DNA of 64,000 bases from assembly GCA_933822405.4 (NCBI GenBank), contig CAKOGP040001113.1, positions 292,432 through 356,431 on the forward strand, read 5' to 3'. A program made the translations under genes and the position numbers. This document shows positions 30,491-39,606 of the stretch, piece by piece; within the stretch, counting starts at the first letter, position 1, and the number at the start of each line of letters is the position of its first letter. The DNA is from Cylindrotheca closterium. Lineage: Eukaryota > Bacillariophyta > Bacillariophyceae > Bacillariales > Bacillariaceae. The notes under the pieces were generated by a model that worked only from the letters and a program-made list of their open reading frames with translations, searched no databases and was not told where the DNA came from.

Positions 30491-32017
30491 TCAGTGCTCA
30501 AATATGTTGGCGTGATCCCGTAGCAATGAGAACACAACTGAAGCTCTTGGCCTTTTCGCAAACAGCCCACGCCCGTCGTCAAAGCCGTCAAAATAGTTTA
30601 TCGATGAAGCACGGTGGAAAATCAATGGCCACAAACCAACTGAAATGGAGTGGCTTGTGGACTCCACTTCGATGCCGCGTATCGCCCCCCTCGATTCACA
30701 TTCATTGTAGACATACAGTAGTACAATCATATCGATCTTGCAGTCTTCTGATTTCTTGAATTCCATTGCGAGTTGCTCTAGACTTTTTGCTTTCATTGAC
30801 TCTCTTCAACAAACAGCTGCAGCGATGCAGCATGCTCTCTTTCTGTGAGCGGAGATCTCGGATCGTTAAACGGGTTGAAGCTCAAGTGCAATCGCTTGAG
30901 ACTCCTCATCAACTTTTATCTTCGTAAAAATCTTCATGATTGAATCGTAACTGATACGATTGATTGCGTCGTAAATCCAATTCTTGAACCTCGGAGTCCT
31001 CATTGCAAAGAATTGATTCCAAAGGTGATAGGTAGCAAATCCTGTTGTGCGGAAGCTCCAAAACTCTCAAGTTTGGAAATGAATTGCGCAATCCTTCCAA
31101 GTCATTGCTCGAAAGATCGACTGAGTTCAACTCAAGCCGCTTCAGACTTCTGTTCTCGACGGCTTTCCCTCGACTCGCACCGAATGCCGGCAAGTGAGAT
31201 GTTTCACCAATTTTGAGTTCTTGCAATCTGCAGTCTTTGCAGTTCCGCCACCCCCGCAATACCTCCATGACTTGCTCTGATATATTTATCTTTTCTAGAG
31301 TCAATGAAAGAAGGTTGGGATGGTTTTGCAAGGTACGCAAGATCTCGGGGAGGCTGTCATCGTTCCCAAAACCTTCGGCAACCAATTCGAACTTCTCGAG
31401 GGATGCATTCCTTTTCAATCCTTCCCCCAATACAACGAATGTATGCTCATCTGGAATCTCTTCATAACAAACGAGCTCCAATCGCCCCAGACAAGTCGTG
31501 CTCACCATGGCCTCCGCCAAAACATTTACAGCGTCCACTGTCAAATCTTCAGCTTCAGTCAGTCTGAGTTCCCGAATCCCATCATTAGCCAAAAGCCCCT
31601 GCCGTTAGACAAAGAGTATGCTACTGTGTCTGACTTCTCAGACACAGTCGATTTCTAGTCGAATCGTTCTCTTCATTGTGGCCATGAGAATGGCCAATAA
31701 TAACGCTGGGGAACTTGGTCGATCTTCGTCGATTGCCCCAATATTGATGCGCTTCCAAATTCTAGGATCATTTTGAAGGAGGCGGAGCAACTTGAGGACG
31801 GCATCATTCAAATTGGCGGTATGCCCGTCAATATAAAGTGTGTCATAAGATTCATGGATGTTTGCAATGTCAGTATAGTATCATCAAAATAGAGGTCATC
31901 AGTTATTGAGAGAGCAGGACTCAAAAGACTAACTTCTGGAGCCACCGCGTCTTCGTAAGTTTCCTCGATCAATGGTAGTAAATCCTCTGTCATTTTTGAA
32001 GGTTGAGTTGCTGCCAT
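30491..32017 (-). pseudogene. Disrupted cytoplasmic LRR protein of a diatom family
   Basis: Homologous pieces in order on minus: an N-terminal frame from the ATG at 32017 (KMTEDLLPLIEETYEDAV, LYFDDT) breaks near 31870; DIANIHESYDTLYIDG to LRLLQNDPRIWKRI continues in another frame to a TGA at about 31638; an LRR part runs 31592-30909 (IRELRLTEAED, LKRLELNSVDLSSNDLEGL); after a further shift near 30910 comes SLKRLHLSFNPFNDPRSP; then, after another shift, a C-terminal domain at 30796-30491 (VGLWPLIFHRASSINYF, RASVVFSLL). This is the order expected of diatom LRR-RI type proteins. At least three frame breaks remain unless short introns rescue one; a 45-base GT-AG stretch near 31640-31600 could be one. 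Confidence 0.75.
31623..31648. repeat. Perfect 11-bp inverted repeat with 4-base loop
   Basis: ACTGTGTCTGA at 31623-31633 and its complement TCAGACACAGT at 31638-31648. It lies at the stop codon that interrupts the LRR pseudogene. Confidence 0.85.
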
Positions 32018-32180
32018 AGCTGCTCTTCATCGTCTGACAGGTATGTATTGCAGAATTTTTTGTCCGATCGAATGAATCAATTTAGTTTTTCTGTCGCGCC
32101 ATATCGTTGCGCGCTTCACAGGTTTCATTCGCGATCCTCACCCATCAACTATTATATTTCAAAATAATATCGACGACGAG

Positions 32181-33446
32181 ATGATGGGTAAGAGAACTTG
32201 GAAGCCAATTATTGTGGCAACGGCTTGCACATTATTGCAACATGCAGTCGTCACTGCATTTACGCCGACACCAATACACTTCCCCCAGCAGTCGAGAGAA
32301 CTAACGGGGACTATATTTATGGCCGGAAAAGGATTCGGTGATAATTCTTCCAGTTCCAAGAAAGCCAAGAAAACCAACAAGAAACCAAGTAAAGACTCAT
32401 CACCCCCAAAAAGTCCAATGGTTCTTGATGATTTCTCGAAAGATGATGGTGACAAAACTCCAACCGAATATCCGGCCATGAACCGAGCCGAGATCTCCAA
32501 GTGGCTGAGTCATATCCCAGTCTATGCTGTGACAGATGCCAAAGGCAACGCCAAGGCCATCAAGTTGGGCGACAAGGCCGTTGTGTACTTCTTCATGTCA
32601 TCTGTGGTCGCGGAAGCTTACAAGAAAAAGCTGCAGGAATCGGGAGAAGACTTTGATGATGCTACCGTGTCGGGTTTGTTTCTTGGCAACATTTGGTATG
32701 ACTTTTTGGATCAGGACTGTAATCAGAAAGAGGTACGACCTGCACACACACACACACACACACACACTTTGCCCACAGTACTCATGGTAGCTAACCTATA
32801 CACTTCTCTTGCTCTTACCACTCGGTGTTCCAATCCTACATTCTGATCTTTCATCATTCCCATTCCATTCATTACTATGATGCAGGATAACACAGAGTTC
32901 CGATTGGTTCCCGATCCAAGGGATTTGACGTCGGCAAGGACCGTACTATCCATGGCGTCACCCGAAGAGATTGTTGAGAGTGAAGGTGACAGCAGTTCCG
33001 ACGATGACGATGAGAAAATAACTATTGAATCCTTGATGGAGAATACTCCATTTGCCTCGGCGTACAACGAAATCCCGCTCTTTTATGTCGACAACATGCC
33101 GCTTGCCGACCACAGTGAAGATGTCAAAAAGTGGTTGAATCGTATGGTGTCGTCCACTTACATGTTCTTTAGCGCCCAAGGCATGTTTAAAGTGCTGGAC
33201 AAATTCAAGGAAAGCGGCGAACCTGTGGAAGACTCGAATGACGCTTTGTGTTCCTTGTTTGATATCGTTTCCATGATGGAGCAACCCAGTACGACTGACT
33301 TTCGCAACATTGTGCTCATTCCACCAGCACCCATAGCCGAAGGGACAGTATCGGATTCGGTTCTTGCCAAGCAACTGGAAGATCCGTCGTCACTCATTTC
33401 ACAGTCATTCTTCTTGCAACTCCTGCAAGATGAATCATCATCATGA
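32181..33446 (+). CDS. Tic22-like plastid protein import component
   Basis: Exons 32181-32732 and 32886-33446 (intron 153 bases, phase 0) give 370 aa. The presequence has a signal peptide (IIVATACTLLQHAVV) followed by TAFTP, the Ala-Phe cleavage context of diatom plastid targeting. After a Ser/Lys-rich linker, two Tic22-type repeats are visible: LSHIPVYAVTDAKGNA with VVYFFMSSVVAEAYKKKLQE, and NEIPLFYVDNMPLA with TYMFFSAQGMFKVL. They end in the FRNIVLIPPAP segment. Tic22 is a chaperone of the intermembrane/periplastid space that hands preproteins across plastid membranes. Residues 185-240 include an acidic insertion (SDDDDEK). The family call rests on motif resemblance. The neighbouring NUDIX gene is convergent. 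Confidence 0.72.
32743..32767. repeat. CA dinucleotide microsatellite in intron
   Basis: Twelve CA copies inside the Tic22-like gene intron, about 10 bases after the donor. Confidence 0.9.
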
Positions 33447-33746
33447 TAGATTTGACCTTTTTAATCCTTTTTGGGAAGCATAACTACAGTATAGTCTTGG
33501 ACACTTCTTACAAGGTCTGTTCATGTGCGATCTCCCGTCTTTGACGACAAATAAGTCAGCACAATGAAGTTGTGCGAACGTGTTCACATGTTACCGATGA
33601 ACAGTGGCGGTCGGTGATCTGCCATAATTCAATGCACTTGTGCTGCCATGCATTTCTCTTTCATGATATTCTCTGGGAATGATGAATGAACAATGCATTC
33701 CAAGACGATAGGGGTATACATGCAATCTTTGGCGTGGTAGAATATT
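33447..33746. other. Convergent intergenic region
   Basis: 300 bases between converging genes; no feature supported. Confidence 0.35.
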
Positions 33747-34202
33747 CTAGTCAATGAGATCCTTCTTCTTCAAATCTTCCAGTATCATTACACCAGTTGT
33801 CGATAACTTCTCTTCTGGAAAGTCGGATTGGATCCATTCCAATTCAGCAACTTCTTCGTTTGGAGTCAAGGTTCCTTCATAGTCTGCCGAATAACACAGC
33901 ATTCGTACCATGGTCCCCTCCGGTTTTCCAAAGGCTTGCGCAGCAAAGGTGCCATATGGCTTTATTGTTTTGGGGATGAGATCCACCGTCAATTCCTCTT
34001 TGCATTCACGTATTAGTGCCTGGGTGTCTGATTCTCCTGCTTCACGCTTTCCGCCAGGAGTGAAGAAGACTTGCTTTCCATGAGACCTTGCCACCAGTTG
34101 GCGTCGACCTCGAACCAAAATCAATGCTAGTTTGTCAATGGTATTACTATTAGGCATCATCACTGTGAAAGGTAGTGCGAGAAGAAATAGTGTCGGAATC
34201 AT
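33747..34202 (-). CDS. NUDIX hydrolase
   Basis: 151 aa from an ATG at 34202. The NUDIX box is GGKREAGESDTQALIRECKEEL (quoted in part: GKREAGE, RECKEEL), with the usual Glu residues that bind Mg; the final Gly of the consensus is Thr. NUDIX enzymes cleave nucleoside diphosphates linked to other groups. VRGRRQLVARSHGKQVFFTPGG before the box resembles MutT/8-oxo-dGTPase-like and ADP-ribose pyrophosphatase-like members; the substrate cannot be chosen from sequence. The first 14 residues (IPTLFLLALPFTV) look like a signal peptide; starting at the next ATG (34160) would give a typical cytosolic enzyme. Confidence 0.85.
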   Translation of the reverse strand: MIPTLFLLALPFTVMMPNSNTIDKLALILVRGRRQLVARSHGKQVFFTPGGKREAGESDTQALIRECKEELTVDLIPKTIKPYGTFAAQAFGKPEGTMVRMLCYSADYEGTLTPNEEVAELEWIQSDFPEEKLSTTGVMILEDLKKKDLID

Positions 34203-35104
34203 ACAGACGCGAGTTAAGTGATGGTCTCTTGTAGACAGAGCTATACTGAGAGCCTATACCCGGTATATGAATTTAGATGGAGCTGTAAAGAGAGTACAAT
34301 AAGTACCCGGATATGAAGGTCAAAATAATTCCCACACATATTATCATTGACAGCCACGAAAGCAATACGCAAGAATGGAATGAAGCATAACACTTGTGTC
34401 CAATGTTAGAGAGAATATGTGACAAAAACTGAATATTCAAGTTATGACTGACAACATATTATCATGGATCGAACAAAACTTACGGTCAAGTTCTCGAAGA
34501 GGAGGGAGGAGGACGAGATGGACATGATTTTAATTTGTTAGATCCCGGGTCATTTAGGAGCTCAGTTAATGGACAATATATTGATAACACTACTGACATG
34601 CAAGCCTTCATGAAGATTAATCTGCATTTCTGTCGATGGGGTGAAAACCATTTGAGTGATGACGTGCTCTACCATGGCTTCATGCTCCTAGCCTACTAGT
34701 ACTACTATTCTTGTCTACTGTCGCCTCCTCCTGTCTAGCAACAGACATTTTGCACCTCATGGCATGCAGGATCCTTCCGGCAATTTCAGTGGGAGCTATT
34801 CCCGCAGAACACACGGGTCCAAAACCGTCAATGGGCCTGCTTTAACCCGAAACTTTTCCATTGAGCAGTGTTTAGGAGAGGCCCTATTGTGTTGACATAT
34901 TTTTGAATGGCACATTCTTCTCCAGTTCCAGTGAGTACATAATGAATTCGGGTTTTTTCAGTCCCTTGCGAAAATCGCATTATGTGAGTCACTAGAATTT
35001 AAAAATTGAGGGACGGCAAAATTTTCTTCTTATCATCAATCAAAGAGCCAAATTACAACATTACTTCGGTGAATGGCCCACAATCAAAAGATAAAAGCAA
35101 TTGA
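34203..35104. other. Divergent intergenic region
   Basis: About 900 bases between divergent genes with no supported ORF. Promoters of the NUDIX and GPCR-like genes must lie here. Confidence 0.4.
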
Positions 35105-37470
35105 ATGAGCTCGCAATACCGACAGCTATCAAGTACACAGCAGAAAGTTCTGAACATACTGCCGATCCCAAGTGCTATCATTAGTATACTGGGAAGCACT
35201 GCTATCATATCTCTTGCAAGACAAAGGCGAAAGTCGAAACAATGGACTCCCTATACTCGACTTCTCGTTGCAATGAGTGTCTCTGACATTGTATTTAGCT
35301 TAATCATGGGGATAGTCACTTTTCTTCGACCACAAGGGACAAGTAGTAGAGTGTGGGCATTTGGAAATAACGCTACATGCAGATTTGCGGCATTTGTGAT
35401 TCAAGCAAGCACTGCAGGAATCTGGTATCAAGGGATGTTGTCAATCTACTTTCTTTTGACTACTCGATACGGTATGAAGAATGCTATAATCACAAAGCGC
35501 ATTGAACCATTGATGCATCTTTTGGCGCTTGGATATCCCATTGCAAGTGCAACTACAGGCCTAGCGAAGGGCATTACTGGTGAGATCGCTGGAGGAGCCT
35601 CGTGTCACGTGAGCCTTTACGATAATTCCGATGTATCCAAGTCTTGGGAGCTCCAAGAGAAAAGCGTCGAACGCGCTGCATTTATGTTTATTTTTGCTGG
35701 TATACCCATGATTGGAGTAGCCCTGTGTTTGGTCTGTACGCAGTTGAGCATCTACTTCTTCGTCCGGCACCATACTCGGAAGCACCGCTCTAATGAAAGC
35801 GGATCTTCAGCATCAAACGATGTGAACGTACCATCAACCAAGTCCGCAACGAGCAATGGCGACGCATCATTTGGTTCGAGTGGGCGAAGCATACCTCCTA
35901 TGGATTTATCTCAAGGATCTTCGAGTATCCCGACTAACGACGCACAAGCGTTGGGTCTTCAAAGCAGCAGCAAGAGGAACGAGAAACAGACACAACGACT
36001 GCAGTTGGTTTGCTCGCAAGCACTCCTTTTTGTGATGTCATTCGTGATGTGCAACGGCTGGAATGTGATTATCATACAAATGCAGTCAAGCGCTCGGACC
36101 CGGGCAGAAGAAATGGAAATGGTGGCAAAGTATTATCTTGTTTTCGTTATCCAAGCAATACTGCTCCCGTAAGTGTTGAAAGCAAAATTACTCCATCATG
36201 CATAAATACCTTTCTCATCCACTTTAGAATTCAAGGGCTGTTTAATTTTTTGATATACAGCCGACCTAAGTACTTAATGCTGAGACTGGAATTCCCAGAT
36301 GAAAGGAGACTATGGACCGCTAGACGAATGTTTCTCGGCGACAAGCTTCTTCCGACTGCTGGCAGTGTTAGAAGACTTGGAACTCATGTTGACATCGCCG
36401 CCAACCGACAGAATGAATCAGATGGAGATGCTCCGGTTGGGGACAAACTAGCTTCCAAATCCTTTCAACACCGCATGGTATCGTCTTTGACTGCATGTGA
36501 CGGCGACTTTGATGATGGCGTTGATGGACTAGGAGAAGACGAGCGATGGCACAACGTCAGTACGAATGCTAACCAGGGCACACAAGCCAACATTACCCCT
36601 CGTGCGAATCACCGCTCGACTTCGCTGGAAGCCATCAGTGAACTCTCAGAATCTTATTTTGAATTGACTCCGTATCAGGCTAATGGATCTTACCTATCAG
36701 CGGCTTCTATTCCATCGTCAACTCCAAAAGAGCCGTCAGAAAGTCGTTGGAGAGGAACAGGATCAACACCTTTGCGATCTCCTTTTTGTGGAAGCAGTGG
36801 AAGTATTAAGTCCGATGCATCTGATCTTCCCATTCAGGTCCCAACCCGTAGAAAGTCGGGTTCTTCTTCTTCACGGAGCAGTGGCAGTCGCAAGCCTGAT
36901 TCAGACGACGTTTTCATTCGGGTGCCAAGGCGTAGAGAATCTGGATCTTCTTCTTCTCGGAGCAATGGAAGTCGCAATTCGGACAAGTCAGACCTCCCCA
37001 TTCGGGCACCGAGACGGCGAGAGTCGGGATCTTCTTCTTCTCGGAGCAATGGAAGTCGCAAGTCGGATAAGTCAGACCTCCCCATTCAGGCACCGAAACG
37101 GCGAGAGTCAGGATCTTCTTCTTCACGGAGAAGTGGAACTCGCAAGTCGGGCACACCCGACCTCCCGATTCAGGTACCAAGCAGGCGAGAGTCCCCTATT
37201 TCTGCTCCAAGACAGCGAGATTTTGTACCAAGACAAAGAGAGTCGCCAATCTCTGTTCCAAAACCCACATGGCAAGCTCCAATTGATTCTCCTACACGGA
37301 GTTGCAATAGCGCTTCGGACTATTCACCAGTCCAAGAACGAACTGTATCAGGAGGAAAGCAAGCATTCGATTTGCCGCTGGCTCTACCAAGCCGGTTTGT
37401 GAGTCTATCCCCTTCTGAAATCGAAGATGATAGGGGAATCATATTTCTCAGGGAAAAGGGTATTGAATAG
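35105..37470 (+). CDS. GPCR-like seven-transmembrane receptor with repeated RRxS tail
   Basis: Exons 35105-36168 and 36228-37470 (59-base intron, GTAAGT...TTTAG) join to 768 aa. Seven hydrophobic segments fit residues about 16-38, 52-72, 95-118, 137-157, 195-220, 300-320 and 340-370. TPYTRLLVAMSVSDIVFSL in TM2 and the Cys pair before TM3 and in loop 2 match GPCR-like receptors of diatoms; a clear DRY motif was not seen. Loop 3 is Ser-rich (about 70 residues). The intron falls inside TM7. The tail of about 390 residues contains an array of 28-residue repeats (84 bases each, from about 36841 to 37190) each starting RR(K/E)SGSSSSR. These are basophilic kinase consensus sites. The ligand is unknown. 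Confidence 0.7.
36841..37200 (+). repeat. Coding minisatellite, 84-bp unit, four to five copies
   Basis: Units start at about 36841, 36925, 37009, 37093 and a partial at 37177, in the receptor tail. All keep reading frame and the RRxSGSSSSR start; the two central units are nearly identical. Confidence 0.85.
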
Positions 37471-37903
37471 AAAAGAAGTCACGCATAGAAACAGCAGACA
37501 GATGTCCTATCGTAGCTGTATCATGCCCTGTCAGATCAGCATTCCCTCTGTGGGAACTCGTCATCTCATCTGTTTTCAATTAGTGATGAACTTCTCGCCA
37601 TGTTGATGTCTCGATTCAATGTTCTTGTCGCCGAGCAATACCTACACACGTTGTCGTCGTCTCGGTCTCGATCAGCCTACACTTATTTCCACAAGGGAAA
37701 CATTCGATTTGCATGATTGGCCCTACCTATGATAAGGCGATCGAGAACCACACAGTACCAATTCCGCCGAATACTAGGCAAAGATTCGATCTGTACAGTA
37801 TCTCTAAGAAGATTCTTGAATGATTCATCACTAAAAGGTTTTTATTAAATGAATTATCCTATGCTCCAAACACTGTGCTATATCCAGTACTAATGCACTA
37901 CTC
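37471..37903. other. Convergent intergenic region
   Basis: About 430 bases, 3' ends of two genes. No feature supported. Confidence 0.35.
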
Positions 37904-38878
37904 TTACATCCACGAAACAACCGATCCAACCGCCATTGCAGCTACCATCGAGCTAAGACCAAGCGCTGAGCTGCTGCTATCGCCTGCGGCAGGAGCTGAA
38001 TTGTCGCCTTCGTCGGATACAAGCTCAAGCTCAATCCACTTGCTGGCACATCCTGTGATGTAGTGATTAATTGCTGTCCATCCTGTCTCGTTCGATTGAT
38101 GAGGGTCCCAGTAGGCCACTCCAAACTCGTAGGTTTGACCAGCTGTAAGCTGCGCATCAGTCATCGAAGAAGGTGTCTTGAGAAGACGAGACATTTCAAA
38201 GTGGTAGGTTCCGTCTTCGCCCTCGGTTGCGTTGGTACTGGTATGGGCCCACGCTCCTGCCCACTCGTTACCGGCATTGGCATCGTCATCATCGAAGCGG
38301 CAATAAGAGCTGACTGCGTACTCATCGTCCTTGTTGGCAATAGGATCGTTACCTGTACCTGCTGTGGCGGTGTTGTTGACAGGGTAGAGCGTACGTTGCT
38401 CTGTCGTTGCCAACTCCCAGTGAGCACCAATGTCAACTCGGTAGTCAGTACAGGTGTCTGGAACGCCATCTGCACATCCAGAAATAGCATCTGGACAGCC
38501 ACCCATGTTTGTGTAGGTAGCTTCGGATCCAACCTTGAACATAGTAGCAATAGCAGCACAAAGATGGTTATCTGTAGCACTGAAGCGGTACTTGCCAGGG
38601 ATCTCGAAGGCAAAGTAGATGTTCTCCGAGTCATACTGGCACTTGGCGGTTAGGTCACCATCGCCATACTCAGTTCCAGAGATCAACACAAGCGACGAGG
38701 TATAAGCCTCGACGTCTGCCCAATCACTGTGGTCAGCATCCAAAGTTGGTGTTGTTTTGACCGGATGACACTTCCACGTAGTGCTGCATGGTTCTGAAGC
38801 GGTGTGGCTAGCCCCCAGAACGGAAGAAGCAGATGCCAACAAGAGGGCAGCTTGGTAAGACTTGAAAGAAAGCTTCAT
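37904..38878 (-). CDS. Secreted DOMON/CBM9-like (EB_dh-type) protein
   Basis: 324 aa from an ATG at 38878. A signal peptide (AALLLASASSVLGAS) precedes a Cys-rich beta domain: PTLDADHSDWADVEAYTSSL, KCQYDSENIYFAFEIPG, and later FGVAYWDPHQSNETGWTAI. This is the layout of DOMON, CBM9 or ethylbenzene-dehydrogenase-type heme/sugar-binding domains. About ten Cys are spaced for disulfides. The last 40 residues are Ser/Ala-rich and end hydrophobic (LSSMVAAMAVGSVVSWM), suggesting a GPI anchor. Likely surface role in binding heme or carbohydrate; which one is not decided by the sequence. Confidence 0.65.
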   Translation of the reverse strand: MKLSFKSYQAALLLASASSVLGASHTASEPCSTTWKCHPVKTTPTLDADHSDWADVEAYTSSLVLISGTEYGDGDLTAKCQYDSENIYFAFEIPGKYRFSATDNHLCAAIATMFKVGSEATYTNMGGCPDAISGCADGVPDTCTDYRVDIGAHWELATTEQRTLYPVNNTATAGTGNDPIANKDDEYAVSSYCRFDDDDANAGNEWAGAWAHTSTNATEGEDGTYHFEMSRLLKTPSSMTDAQLTAGQTYEFGVAYWDPHQSNETGWTAINHYITGCASKWIELELVSDEGDNSAPAAGDSSSSALGLSSMVAAMAVGSVVSWM

Positions 38879-39606
38879 GGTGGTCAGGAAGGAAAGAGGT
38901 TGGGTCCAACAAAAGTAGTAGAGCCGTCAATTTCACGATGAAAAGGACAGGGTCGTCAAATTATGATTGCATGATGGTCGTTTGCAAAAAAAGTTTGGTT
39001 GGTTGCGCCCTGCTACTGCCTTTTACGTGATACAATCGTATGTACGGTTTGGATGTCTTCCTACCACCTGCATCTTTTTAATCCGAACACTTACGGTATG
39101 AATAGCTTTTTTTGAATTTTGGGTTTCTGTCACGACCCAGCCAAACTATCAACGATAACTACTAGCTTTTGGAAACAACGGAGAAACTCTTTTCAACGCG
39201 TTTGTCGCGTCGATACTGTAATTTAGTAGCGATCTAGTACCGGTACTCCGTTTTACTCACTTGTTACAACCTCAACGTATACTATAACGTATAGTATGTT
39301 TTGCAAATTCAAATGAAGTTCGAGCTCTAGTAGCGGAGTACATATGCATACCGGTAAAGTGATCCTTCGCGATGAAATCTTTGGCACGATTGCTGATAAT
39401 CGCTTAATAAAAAAGGTTTGTCCAGGACCCAGCCAAATTGTCAACGGACACGGGCTCTAATTGGGTTTTGGAACCATTGAGGATCCAAGAAACGAAGGTT
39501 GGAGCAACCAAATATGACACGGCTTACTCGTTCATGATAAAGTGCGGATAGCTAGGAAGATTGAAGCGCATGATTGCCAGGCATAATCAAACGATGATTG
39601 AGGTAA
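38879..39606. other. Intergenic, with two TACCGGTA palindromes
   Basis: About 730 bases. TACCGGTA occurs at 39238-39245 (within GTACCGGTAC) and at 39349-39356. TTTTTTGAATTTTGGGTTTCTGTC...GACCCAGCCAAA and GGACCCAGCCAAATTGTCAACG occur at about 39111-39150 and 39423-39445, a short direct repeat. No gene was seen. Confidence 0.45.
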
